Source: Gammaproteobacteria bacterium (GTDB taxonomy: Bacteria > Pseudomonadota > Gammaproteobacteria > Pseudomonadales > Azotimanducaceae). From it: 64,000 bases of DNA. The translations under genes and the position numbers were made by a program. Positions 16,639 to 26,300 of this stretch are shown here, in pieces (position 1 is the first letter of the stretch; each line of letters starts with the position of its first letter). Location: the NCBI GenBank assembly GCA_026707945.1, contig JAPOVV010000038.1:62001-126000 (forward strand), given 5' to 3'. The notes under the pieces were generated by a model that saw only the letters and a program-made list of their open reading frames with translations, did no database searches and was not told where the DNA came from.

Positions 16639-17310
16639 TCAAGTTTGCGATTCCATCGACTCGTGGAAACTCTCGTCAAGGCGACTCAAACAGGTCAAGG
16701 AGGCATCGATTAGTGTCTCAGCGTACCGTTCAGAGATCGGTTGACCCGTTCTAAGGACGCGATAGAAAAACGGGCCAAATACGATGTCGATGAAAAACTC
16801 CGTATTTACGTTGGGTGACAGTTCATTCTTCTCTATCGCATGAGTTACTATCAGTTCGACCAACTCCTTCCGTGTTGCCCAATAGTCCCTGACGACATTT
16901 CGAATCGTTTCGTCGTATCTAGACTCGATGAACAAAACCTGAAAGATGGCCGCACTCGCGGACAAAGCCACAACCCTGTTCAAACCAAGCAGCGTTTCTA
17001 ATAAGTCTTCGCGTAGGGACCCGGTATCGGGTGGGGGTACCTGAAAGGCCATGGTTTCAGCTAAAACCCAGGTCAGCAGGCGCCACTTATTACCCCACCG
17101 CCTATGGAGCGTAACCCGATTCACACCTGCTCGTCGCGCGACGTTTTCGAAAGTGAAGTCCCTGAGAGTACCTTCCATGAGCAACTCTTGCGTTGCGGCG
17201 ATCACGTCTTGCGCAATTCGGCTTGAACGCCCCCCGGTTCGGTGTTTCGGACTACGTTGAAGTTGTCCCGTCATGCTTGACTTTTGAATGGCGAAACGTT
17301 CTGTGTTCAC
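16639..17310 (-). CDS. TetR/AcrR family transcriptional regulator
   Basis: A 223-residue one-component regulator. The N-terminal helix-turn-helix runs through AQDVIAATQELLMEGTL, then DFTFENVARRAGVNRVTLHRRWGNKWRLL, the standard TetR DNA-binding pattern. The rest is an alpha-helical ligand and dimer domain. The GTG at 17310 is supported by GGAGG four bases upstream. An acidic C-terminal stretch ends the protein. It lies 150 bases downstream of the alpha/beta-hydrolase gene on the same strand, and that gene is its most likely target. The ligand is unknown. The palindrome at 16562-16627 lies past its stop and is unlikely to be its operator. Confidence 0.92.
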   Translation of the reverse strand: MNTERFAIQKSSMTGQLQRSPKHRTGGRSSRIAQDVIAATQELLMEGTLRDFTFENVARRAGVNRVTLHRRWGNKWRLLTWVLAETMAFQVPPPDTGSLREDLLETLLGLNRVVALSASAAIFQVLFIESRYDETIRNVVRDYWATRKELVELIVTHAIEKNELSPNVNTEFFIDIVFGPFFYRVLRTGQPISERYAETLIDASLTCLSRLDESFHESMESQT

Positions 17311-17460
17311 ATTTCCTCCGGGCTACGGTATATACGCAAGATACAGCGAGCTGCTGCTTCGATCTCGTTCACATTTTGTCCCAAAATATCGACGAGCCAC
17401 TCTGATTGAGTCGCGTTCTGATGCAAGAACCATATCAACGATTTACTGAAAGATTCGAGT

Positions 17461-18690
17461 TCAAGTATCTCTCGCTTTTGTGCCTTCCAACCATGCGAGA
17501 ATAACGTCGAAGACGAGAGGCGTATTAGCCACTTGACAATGTTCCCCGGCCCTCTCGTGTTCAGTGAACATACGCGCGTTCACCGAGCGCGCATTTATCA
17601 GTGCTCTGGCTTGCTCCCAAAGATGCTCAGGTGGTACCAAATGATCATTTGAAGCGCCAAGTAAAAGTGAATCCTGTTGAATGTGCTCGCAAATATCTCG
17701 TAGGTGCAGTGTTTTAGCCCAAGCAAGAAATTCAAAAGGAGATTCGCCGCCACAGGTATGCATGCCATGTGTCAGAGACCAACGTGATGTAGGATCGCTC
17801 GCCATCTGCGCCGCGAGAAGATTATTGATGACGTCAATTCGGTTGTTTTCGACCAATTGATCTAACGCTGCAAACGCTTCTTCGCCTATACGATGTCGAA
17901 AGCAGTCATAAAAATCAAATAAAACGCCCCAGGCGACGAGCCGCTTTGCGCGGCGTTCAAATGCAGCGGCACGAGAAGCTAGATAAGAACCAAGCGAGAG
18001 ACCGAACAAGGTACACGATTCAATCTGCAAGTCATCAAGCAACCGAGAAACTGGTTTTTCCCATTGATTGTCCATCCGGAGCTTGTGTCGTCGGAGCGCC
18101 GCACCTTGACCGGGTCCTTCATAGAGCACAACTCGATATCCGTTTTGCGCCAAAGACAGCATCCCGTCGTACATTTCTTCGATCAAACCGTCGAATCCAC
18201 TGCATGCCACGATCACATCCTTCTCGGGTCCTATTGGTGGTATGTCGATGACAGAGAGTTCGCCGTTTTCGTATTGGAGGTTTGAACGCAGCTCGGCCAC
18301 TTCCGGGCGTGCTAAATCGAAATACATCATGAATTGATCAAAGGCATTAGATTTCTCAGGATGGTCCGGAGCCATAAAGAACTCGGCACCTCGGTAATAG
18401 GCGGCTGCCTGTTGATAGCGGTCCCGAGAAGCGGCATTGCCACCTGCGACCAGCGCTTCTTCTATCCAGTCGTCAAGATCAGAAATTTCCCTCGCGAAAA
18501 CGTCAAGCTCTGAAGCTTCAATGTCGGTTTGCATGCGATTGAGCATGAAGTTCATTGATTCATCAGGATGGAATCGTTGGAAACCACGTGATTGCATTAG
18601 CCCGTACCAATTGCTCTTTGGATAGTTATCTAATGCAACATTGTATTGCTTTAAGGACTCAGAATACCGTGCACCGGAATTGGAAGACAC
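17461..18690 (-). CDS. Alpha/beta hydrolase with N-terminal helical region (FrsA/pseudooxynicotine-hydrolase-like)
   Basis: A 409-residue serine hydrolase. The first 150 residues are mainly helical and precede a core with SGFDGLIEEMYDGM and VVLYEGPGQGAA. Ser232 is the nucleophile in GLSLGS, Asp is in GASNDHLVPPEH and His is in ERAGEHCQ, making a full catalytic triad. The long N-terminal cap and the YEGPGQG strand are typical of the group containing 2,6-dihydropseudooxynicotine hydrolase and FrsA-like esterases, which cleave C-C or ester bonds. There is no signal peptide. The start is GTG, with no strong ribosome site. It is followed by the TetR gene. The substrate is unknown. Confidence 0.82.
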   Translation of the reverse strand: MSSNSGARYSESLKQYNVALDNYPKSNWYGLMQSRGFQRFHPDESMNFMLNRMQTDIEASELDVFAREISDLDDWIEEALVAGGNAASRDRYQQAAAYYRGAEFFMAPDHPEKSNAFDQFMMYFDLARPEVAELRSNLQYENGELSVIDIPPIGPEKDVIVACSGFDGLIEEMYDGMLSLAQNGYRVVLYEGPGQGAALRRHKLRMDNQWEKPVSRLLDDLQIESCTLFGLSLGSYLASRAAAFERRAKRLVAWGVLFDFYDCFRHRIGEEAFAALDQLVENNRIDVINNLLAAQMASDPTSRWSLTHGMHTCGGESPFEFLAWAKTLHLRDICEHIQQDSLLLGASNDHLVPPEHLWEQARALINARSVNARMFTEHERAGEHCQVANTPLVFDVILAWLEGTKARDT

Positions 18691-19028
18691 GATTCGGTAG
18701 TCGTTTTAGTCGCGGCCGTTCCACTAGTCACGTCGTTGCTAGACGTATCTACATCGGTTAGGTTAATCGCTCGGCGAGAGCTGTTTTGGGTCTCCCCCGA
18801 AAATAACCGTCGCCGTTGAAGCAGTGGTGCGAGGCAGTCCTATTGATGGAGTTCGAATCAGACGGGCATGCCGCGAGCCGGCGAAAGGCGCTATACCCGC
18901 CAGGAAGAGATAGACGACGACGGCGTAATGTAAGCGGTCACTCTATCTAGGGGTGGGTTTTTAACTGAGATTGATACGTACTTTACCGATATAAAATGTA
19001 ATAAACTGGCAATCCTCTATCCATCTTG
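18691..19028. other. Intergenic leader region, no gene
   Basis: About 340 bases between the divergent hydrolase and LRR-lipoprotein genes, with no coding frame. It is richer in G+C in the middle (18830-18930), where short arms can pair (for example AGATAGA near 18909 with TCTATCT near 18942), then turns A+T rich towards the start codon. A structured leader is possible, but I match it to no known riboswitch. Confidence 0.4.
18971..18997 (+). promoter_or_regulatory. Possible promoter of the LRR lipoprotein gene
   Basis: TTGATA (18971-18976) is followed after 15 bases by TAAAAT (18992-18997), or by the overlapping TATAAA at shorter spacing, about 30 bases before the ATG at 19029. The spacing is shorter than the ideal 17, so the call is weak, and the leader would be very short. 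Confidence 0.25.
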
Positions 19029-22000
19029 ATGACGGCTACTAATCCGTTTCGCTATTGTTTCTTGGTTTTTTTGTTGGCTCTTGGCGCCTGTCAAGGTGGC
19101 GGCGGTGGAGGGCAGACGGTGCCCCCGGTCGTGGTGCTCGATACGGACGGCGATGGTATTGCCGACAACGTAGATCCGGACGATGACAATGACGGCGTGC
19201 TGGATGCGGATGACGCGTTTCCGCTGGATCCGAACGAGTCGGTCGATACGGACGGCGACGGCATTGGAAACAATGCCGACACGGACGATGACAATGACGG
19301 CGTGCTGGATGCGAACGACGCATTTCCGCTCGACCCGGATGAGTCGGTTGATACGGACAGCGACGGTATTGGGAACAACGCTGACGTAGACGACGACAAT
19401 GACGGCTTTGCGGATGAAGGTGACGCGTTTCCGCTCGATCCGGACGAGTGGGTCGATACCGACGGGGACGGTATTGGCAACAATGCCGACGTAGACGACG
19501 ACAATGACGGCATCTTGGATGCCGACGATCCACACCCCCTGCGAGCCGGTGAATCGATCACGATTCCCGACGAAAAGCTTAGAGCAGTGCTTGAACAGAT
19601 CCTTGAGAAGGAACCGGGTGCCCCGATCTTCACCGACGAGATTTCCACGTTGGACCGCCTAACGGCGGAAAGGGAGGGCATCCGTGATCTGGAAGGTTTG
19701 CAATTCGCTACGAATCTCAAGACACTATCGGCGAGATTCAACTTAATCTCCGATTTGACGCCGCTCTCTGACCTGGCTAGTCTTCAAAAACTGATCTTGA
19801 GGGACAACGATGTATCGGATCTGACGCCGATTTCTGGTCTGACCGCGCTGGAACTCTTAGATGTTGCTTTCAACGACGTATCGGATCTAACGCCGCTCTC
19901 TTCCTTGACGGGACTCCGAGAGCTCCGGGTTCAATACAACAACGTTTCAGATCTAGAGCCTCTAGCGGGACTAACTTTACTTCATGAACTGAACCTGCAG
20001 GGCAACAGGAACGTTTCCGATCTCTCGCCACTCTCTGGCCTGACCAGTATGGAGATGCTGAATCTCCAATTTATCGTTGTGTCGGATCTGGCGGTGCTTT
20101 CAAGGTTGAGCGAGATGCGGGTTCTGCACCTCAGTCCTATCAAGGCGGTGTTCGACTTGACGCCGTTGTCGTCCATGACCGGCATGGAAGTGTTGACGCT
20201 TCAGAATTCGAACATCACTGATCTGAACCCTTTGTCAGGCATGACGTCGTTAAGGGAACTGTCGGTTCGTTATTCAAAGGTATCGGATCTGACGCCGTTG
20301 GAAAGCATGACTTCCTTAGCCAACCTCAATTTAGACTTCAACGACATTTCAGACCTGACACCGCTCACGGATTTGACTGCGCTTACCATACTCGAGTTGA
20401 CCGGCAACGACATCTCCAATGTTTCGCCGGTATCAGGTCTGACTAGCTTGGTACGGCTGAATTTGGGTGGTAACAATATCTCGGATCTGGAACCAATAGG
20501 AGATCTGATCGAACTGACGCAGCTGGAGCTTCAAGGTAGCAGGATTTCGGACCTGACGCCGTTGACACGGCTGACGAAGCTGAAGGACCTTGACCTTTTG
20601 GATACCGGAATCTCGGACCTAGAACCGCTGACAGGACTCACCGAGTTGACAACACTTGACTTGGGTAACAACAACATATCAGACTTGCAGCCGTTGTCGG
20701 GGTTAGCTAGTCTGACAAGCCTGATTCTCAAGAACAATGACATATCAAACCTAGCGCCGTTGTCAGGGCTGACTCAGTTGATGATGCTCGACCTCCGGGG
20801 GAACGAAATATCGGATCTAAGTGCTCTCTCGGGTCTGGTGGGGCTGACAAGACTCGTCCTCTCGGGAAACGACGTATCGGATCTAGCGCCGCTGACCAAT
20901 CTGACTGAATTGGACGAGCTTTGGCTGACTAACAACAACATTTCAGATTTGTCCCCGTTAGTGGCCAACAGCGGATTGGAAGCCGGTGATCTTGTCAATG
21001 TAGAGGACAATCCGCTGAACCGTGCTTCGATTGAGACTCATGGTCCCGCGCTTCGGAATAGGGGCGTATCCGTTCACTACGGAACCGTCGCAACGGTCGA
21101 TGACGAACCTCTAATCTACAACGACAACGTTTTCGTTCTTCCGGTCAAAGAAAAGCTGGCTACCGACACGCTTGCATTCCACGAATATGCGAAAGAGTTC
21201 TACGAATATTTCGATGATGAATTCGACTTTCTGATGTTCATATCGAATCTAGCATTCGGCGATCAGCACGGCTACTTAGGTCTGTATTTGTCTGTCTCTA
21301 ATGACACAATGGGTATCGGTCGAGAAACCCACTCTTATTCTGCTGACTGGGGATCGGCCAAGCTTCAGGGCGCAATGCATTTCCCCCAAAATGACTTAAT
21401 ACATCTAGGTCCCTCGCTACACGAGGTGATGCATCGATGGGCGAACTGGGTTGTTTCGCCGGCCTCGCACTGGCGTTTCAGCAGTGCGTACGGGCAGCTT
21501 GGCGGGTTCCATCTTGCGAATCTGGTCGATCTCGGCAACGGCCAATATTCGGCAGGCCGTTTCGGACCCATCGCAAACGATGGCAACTCCATTCCCTATA
21601 GTCCCATCGAGATGTACCTAGCCGGTTTCGCGCCGCTGGAGGACGTCCCTGATCTGACAATCGCCGAAGATGGCGAGTGGCTTCGTGACGAAGATGATGA
21701 GATTGTCCTAACCGATAGCGGCGATCCCATTTTTACTGCGAGTCGATTGACAGTCTATACAGCGGAGCAACTTGTGGCAGAACACGGTTCCCGCGACCCG
21801 GCATATCCAGATACCCAGCGGGACTTTCGAGCTGCGGCGATCCTACTGATCGACGAGGACAACCCTGCTATTGGGCGCGTATTGGACATGGTGAGTGAGC
21901 ATGTTTCGTGGTTCAGCCTACAGGGGTTCAGTCCGTTGAGTGGCATCAATTTCTATACGGCGACACAAGGCCGTGCAACGATCACGATGGACGGGCTTTC

Positions 22001-22232
22001 CCAGTTCAACTCGAATAATCCCGCCGCATCGATTAAGAGATATCCTTTATCTAGTCGCGGTGGTCATGGGTTCGATGGAATGGTCGCGCGTGATCCAAAC
22101 TATCGAGCGGGATACACACAGCGCATCCATGGTGAATCAGACGGCCTGACATTTGATGATGAAAGGCTGCAGTATTTGCTACCGGGAACCCCAGCCCTTG
22201 ACGTGCACGCCGACGCTGCTACGCTAGAGTGA
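19029..22232 (+). CDS. Surface lipoprotein: calcium (TSP3) repeats, leucine-rich repeats and zinc-protease-like domain
   Basis: A 1067-residue protein. A lipoprotein signal ends at Cys21 (LALGAC), followed by a glycine-rich stretch. Residues of about 38-170 are four Asp-rich calcium-binding repeats (DTDGDGIGNNAD type). Residues of about 205-665 are internalin-like leucine-rich repeats of roughly 22 residues (NDISDLTPLSGLTSL pattern). The C-terminal 400 residues contain HEVMH at 798-802, the HExxH zinc-protease signature, followed by YSPIEMYLAGFAP, a segment I have seen in uncharacterised bacterial proteases. It is probably anchored in the outer membrane and may bind and cut a protein or glycoprotein partner. 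The start is ATG, the second codon of a frame opened by TTG. No dedicated exporter is adjacent. Confidence 0.85.
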   Translation: MTATNPFRYCFLVFLLALGACQGGGGGGQTVPPVVVLDTDGDGIADNVDPDDDNDGVLDADDAFPLDPNESVDTDGDGIGNNADTDDDNDGVLDANDAFPLDPDESVDTDSDGIGNNADVDDDNDGFADEGDAFPLDPDEWVDTDGDGIGNNADVDDDNDGILDADDPHPLRAGESITIPDEKLRAVLEQILEKEPGAPIFTDEISTLDRLTAEREGIRDLEGLQFATNLKTLSARFNLISDLTPLSDLASLQKLILRDNDVSDLTPISGLTALELLDVAFNDVSDLTPLSSLTGLRELRVQYNNVSDLEPLAGLTLLHELNLQGNRNVSDLSPLSGLTSMEMLNLQFIVVSDLAVLSRLSEMRVLHLSPIKAVFDLTPLSSMTGMEVLTLQNSNITDLNPLSGMTSLRELSVRYSKVSDLTPLESMTSLANLNLDFNDISDLTPLTDLTALTILELTGNDISNVSPVSGLTSLVRLNLGGNNISDLEPIGDLIELTQLELQGSRISDLTPLTRLTKLKDLDLLDTGISDLEPLTGLTELTTLDLGNNNISDLQPLSGLASLTSLILKNNDISNLAPLSGLTQLMMLDLRGNEISDLSALSGLVGLTRLVLSGNDVSDLAPLTNLTELDELWLTNNNISDLSPLVANSGLEAGDLVNVEDNPLNRASIETHGPALRNRGVSVHYGTVATVDDEPLIYNDNVFVLPVKEKLATDTLAFHEYAKEFYEYFDDEFDFLMFISNLAFGDQHGYLGLYLSVSNDTMGIGRETHSYSADWGSAKLQGAMHFPQNDLIHLGPSLHEVMHRWANWVVSPASHWRFSSAYGQLGGFHLANLVDLGNGQYSAGRFGPIANDGNSIPYSPIEMYLAGFAPLEDVPDLTIAEDGEWLRDEDDEIVLTDSGDPIFTASRLTVYTAEQLVAEHGSRDPAYPDTQRDFRAAAILLIDEDNPAIGRVLDMVSEHVSWFSLQGFSPLSGINFYTATQGRATITMDGLSQFNSNNPAASIKRYPLSSRGGHGFDGMVARDPNYRAGYTQRIHGESDGLTFDDERLQYLLPGTPALDVHADAATLE
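19140..19533 (+). repeat. Four tandem 105-bp units encoding calcium-binding repeats
   Basis: Unit starts (GATAC) fall at 19140, 19245, 19350 and 19455, exactly 105 bases apart, each encoding 35 residues of the Asp-rich TSP3 type. The units are highly similar at the DNA level (GACGATGACAATGACGGC recurs), so copy number may change by slippage or recombination. Confidence 0.85.
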
Positions 22233-22450
22233 TTGGTAAGTGGTAGCCGCACGCCAGAATACGAGATATCGCACGGTAAGCATCGCGCTTCCACCAAGCG
22301 ACATCTCTCAATACTCGATGTTCGTTAGTGTCATCATGGAACTAAATTCGCCTTGGCAAAATCAAATATGTACAGAGCGGCCAGATGAATCACGCTCGAC
22401 GAGCTGCTCTAGAAAACGTCGACCTTTTAACCGAGTCTAGGAGATACGGA

Positions 22451-23233
22451 ATGAGATACGCAGTGTTGGGGATTCTCACAGTGCTGATTTCGTTGCCCGT
22501 TTTGAGTCAACAGCAGATATTTGGTGACTCACCGCATTTTCGATCTACTCACATCACGGACTCGGATGGAACGATCAAATATCCTGATGTTTTCCCGGGT
22601 GGACACCACTTCCCAACACTAGCGGCACGCGCGAGCGTTATGTCTAAGATCAACCCTTCAACGGAGACTTACGACTTTCGAGAAGGCGGCGGTCAGTTTT
22701 GTGAACCGAGTACCGACTGGAAGCGCAGTATCAAGTGGCACAATGGTTCTTGCGTTGACGCCGATGGCCAAGAACATCGATTCATCGAGCGCCGTAATAG
22801 TTGGGGCGATGTGCTCTATTTCAAATGTGATAACTTTGGGGTGACGGTTCGCAGTCTGATAACGGAGCGGCATCCTTATGCGATTGGTAATCCCAAATAT
22901 GGTGAAACGGTGTCTACTCGTATCGTCATAAACGGTCGGGAAGTAGGTACCTACGCTGGTTACCTGCCCAATGTTTTCATTGCAGGAGACCTCCGACATA
23001 TTCCGACAGATCAGGGAATGTCCATCTTAGAGAAACTCAAAAGGGGTACTGAAGGCAAGTTCAAACTAGAGACCAGTCAAGAGGGTAGAAAGCAGCGTTG
23101 GGATTTCAAGTTTTCTCTTTGGGGGTTTAAGCGTTCGATCAATTGGTGTACAGAGGTTATCGATGACGGTATGACGGAGTCATTTGATGAATCTCTACTT
23201 GCTGTCGTGGACCGGGAAATCCAGAAGCGTTAG
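22451..23233 (+). CDS. Secreted four-cysteine protein of unrecognised family (paralogue 2)
   Basis: A 260-residue secreted protein, homologous over most of its length to the product of 15825-16532. The ATG at 22451 follows AGGAGA by seven bases and opens a signal peptide (VLGILTVLISLPVLS); the in-frame start at 22385 would put 22 residues before the signal and is rejected. Compared with paralogue 1 it has about 25 extra residues after the signal. Conserved blocks are TETYDF, PSTDW, GSCVD, HRFIE, AIGNP.YGE, GREVG.Y, PNVF and FSL.GFKR.I.WCT, with four conserved cysteines. It lies downstream of the LRR lipoprotein on the same strand, about 220 bases away. The function is unknown; paralogy suggests local duplication. 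Confidence 0.75.
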   Translation: MRYAVLGILTVLISLPVLSQQQIFGDSPHFRSTHITDSDGTIKYPDVFPGGHHFPTLAARASVMSKINPSTETYDFREGGGQFCEPSTDWKRSIKWHNGSCVDADGQEHRFIERRNSWGDVLYFKCDNFGVTVRSLITERHPYAIGNPKYGETVSTRIVINGREVGTYAGYLPNVFIAGDLRHIPTDQGMSILEKLKRGTEGKFKLETSQEGRKQRWDFKFSLWGFKRSINWCTEVIDDGMTESFDESLLAVVDREIQKR

Positions 23234-23348
23234 CGATTAAACCTCGCCATTAGGCGCGGTACGTGTAGATGGTGATGGTGGTGATTTGAATCCCATCTAA
23301 TCACATGTATTGAGTTGACGCGATCGGCTGACGTTGAGGAGATTTCCT

Positions 23349-26300
23349 TTACGGGTCGCCGCAATCCTTACCGAAGAACACACCAACGTTATCGATCCAA
23401 ACGTCGTTCTCGCTCTGCGCAAGATTGAACGTCAATCGAGCAGAGCGATCGGTCTCATTGGCAATAAAGCGGTGGTGGAACTGCCGATATACAGTATTTA
23501 GACTGACGCCAATATTTCGTACACCACCTCCTACTTCCGGATCAATACCTGTACTAACTAGCCCTCGGTAGGGTTGCGTGCCGCCGGGTCCTGTGTCGAC
23601 ATTCACCTCAATGTAACGGTAGGCGTCGCTCTTGGCGGTGTAACAGATCGAGTATGGTCGGCCCTCGATAACCGTCACGTCGTGCTCTAAAGAAACCCGC
23701 CAAGGTTGACGATCGATCGCTTGGTGGACCGTGAAGTGCGCCTCGCCATTCCATGTGACGCTTCCAGCGGATGTATTGGCACGCCATCCGCCTTGTTGGT
23801 CAATGGTGCCGTCACTTCCTAGGATGTTGCCGTATCTCGCTGTATTCGACTCTGTAAGAACAAAAAACGGAAAATCGTTGCTGAACAAGCCTTGCGGGTT
23901 CTGCACCTGCAATAGATGCATGGTGGCGTTGTCCGCAACAACATTGATACCGTCGATTTCTAGCCCACCAGTGCTAGGTAGTTCTTCGAGATCGATTAAG
24001 ACGATGTTGTCTTCACAATCGGGCAGTTCCCCGGTCTCGCAACTAATCGTCCCCTCTACTTTTCTGCCGTCGACGTAGAGGCGTGCCCCCTCGAAGATAT
24101 AGTCACCGCGCATGCGCATTTCCGTTTCCTCATACAGCTCGGGAAACTCTTGCGGTCGGTCGCCCGGGAAGATCAAACGAATCGGAAATCCAGCGGGCCA
24201 GATCGTTGGCTGTGGGTGCTCATAGTCGACCCCCGTCCCGAATCGGGCAGTGAGCGTGACGAGAAGCTCATCGTCTCGTGCAAGATCAAGTAGCTCGTCG
24301 CGCGTATATTCGGTCAGGTTGTCTAACGTGTCCTGGTAGTTGTCGCCTTCGAACGAAAGGTCAATGATTGAAGGGTCGTCTTCGTTCCTCAGAAGGATGC
24401 CTTGACCTTCCAGAACGATAGCGCCCTCCTGGTCTGCGAGCTCAAGCGCGCGGAGCAAATCGCTGGTCAGATCTAGATCTGCTGTATCGGCGTTTAGTGT
24501 GATTTGCCGCGCGAATGACCCCGGTGCTCCAACGCTACCTTCAAGGATCATTTGGTACATCTTCTGACTTTGCGTGAAGCTGAATCGTTCTGGGAAGCCT
24601 CGCGTGTCGCCACCCACTTGGTCGACAAAGAAGAATCGGTTTTGCGGCGCGTTCTTCCACCGGTCACTCGCACCTCGCCATGTGGGGAGATCCATGCCAC
24701 TGCCACCCATGTTGGTCGTCGTCCAATGTGGTAGGTAATGGCAATTTCCGCACTGCTCGTTAAAGTGAAAGTCTCTAATGCCTTCCAAACCAAGTTCCGT
24801 GACCGTGTTGTCGTAAGGCCGTTCTACGGATGGCGGGTAAGGGACACTGAGAAGGTACTTGGACATCGCGTCACGGTCGTCCGCAGATAGGTGTCCAGCT
24901 TTGTCGTCGTCATTAACGGTGCAATCGTCTTGGTCGCACATCGTCGTCTTCAGCGACCCGTCGATCAGGTGTAACGTGCAGCTCTCTTCGTTGTCGATAT
25001 CGCAGTTTGGTTCAACGTACGTCTCGATGCTGCCGGTATTAATCCCGCCGAACGGGTCTCCGGGGATGCCGTCCCAGTGGTAAGGAGCAGTTCCAAGCAA
25101 TCCCCTAATATCTTGTACTAGGCGAGGTTGGATCTGATCACAGCCGACATCGCATAAAGGGGTGTCAAGCACCCAAAGCAGTTGATCTGTATGGCCGTCA
25201 GGGTGGCAGCTCGCACATGCAAACGTCCCCGTAGTAGACGCGTCCGCAGTGTTGAAAGCGATGCGGCCCTGCTTGAGAATCGGGTCCGAAGGATCCTCGA
25301 GCTGGACGGTTTGAAGAACGGACAATGCCTCTGGGTTCGAAGCGTCGACCACGGTAACCGAATTCGCTAGTGCGTTAAGTACCCAAGCGCGCTGAAGGTC
25401 GCCGTCTTCATTTGAAGCAAGTGCGAGTCCGCGCGGGATGCTCTCGACGACAAGTTGGTCGAGTACTTCACCCGATTCCGTGGACATGGTGAATACTTTG
25501 TCCGACGCCGCGGCGGTTGCAACGATGGTCGTATCGTCTTCGCTGATCTGAATTGCGAAAGGCGTTGCCAAGGCTTCATCCCGCTCAGGATGTTCCGGTG
25601 GTAGCGGTTCGAGATCGATGAATTCGGGACTATCACACGTATCGCCCGTGCAATCAACCTTGGTGATCTGGTTGAGGAAAGCGCGATTCTCGAGTTCGCG
25701 CAAGCCGTGTTTTTCCGTTCCCGCTTTACCGTTGGCGTCATTGCGCGCTTCGGCTTGGGCTACATAAACGTTGCCTTCGGAGTCCACAGCAATCCCGTAG
25801 AGCAGCGTTCCTAGCGTGTCGACGATTTCAACGAGTTCGTCCGTTTCGGTATCGAATATGTAAAGGTCGCGGTCAGGAAAACGCGAATCGCGCACGATGT
25901 CAAGGATGTAGTTCAAAGAGAGACTCTGCGCGTTGCCGTCAGGCGCGTTGACCACGTGTGCGTCCGCATCGAACGTGCAATTGGGGTCGGTAGCCATGTT
26001 TTCCGGCAAGCATCCAGATACGCCTGTCTGATTGTTGGACTCGAACGGGATCACGTAGAGGCGATCGTTCCGCACGACCATCGCACGCGGGTCCTGTGCG
26101 GTCACCTGAAGCCTCGCGGTGACTTCTCGCGTGGCGACATCGACGACAGCTATCTCATTCGTTGATGAAAGCGCAACATATGCTTTATCGTCGTCCACGA
26201 AAGCGATGGACACGGGCTCGTCGAACCGCGTCGATTTTGTGTCTTCGTCAAAAACCTGAATGGTGTGGAGGACTTGGTGATATGTCACATTGGACGAATC

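Noticed and set aside
18845..18862. GTTCGAATC-like string suggesting a tRNA T-arm
   Set aside because: No cloverleaf, acceptor stem or anticodon arm can be built around it; a similar string near 55871 fails in the same way.
18830..18960. Riboswitch in the structured leader before the LRR gene
   Set aside because: Short pairing arms exist, but no conserved core of a known class could be recognised.
19140..19533. Regularly spaced repeats as a CRISPR array
   Set aside because: Units of 105 bases are contiguous, keep reading frame and encode calcium-binding repeats; there are no unique spacers or cas genes.
19039..19741. Long minus-strand frames of 164-216 codons rich in Arg/His or Ser/Pro
   Set aside because: They mirror the Asp-rich tandem repeats of the plus-strand lipoprotein; the composition is an artefact of the repeat, with no ribosome site or domain.
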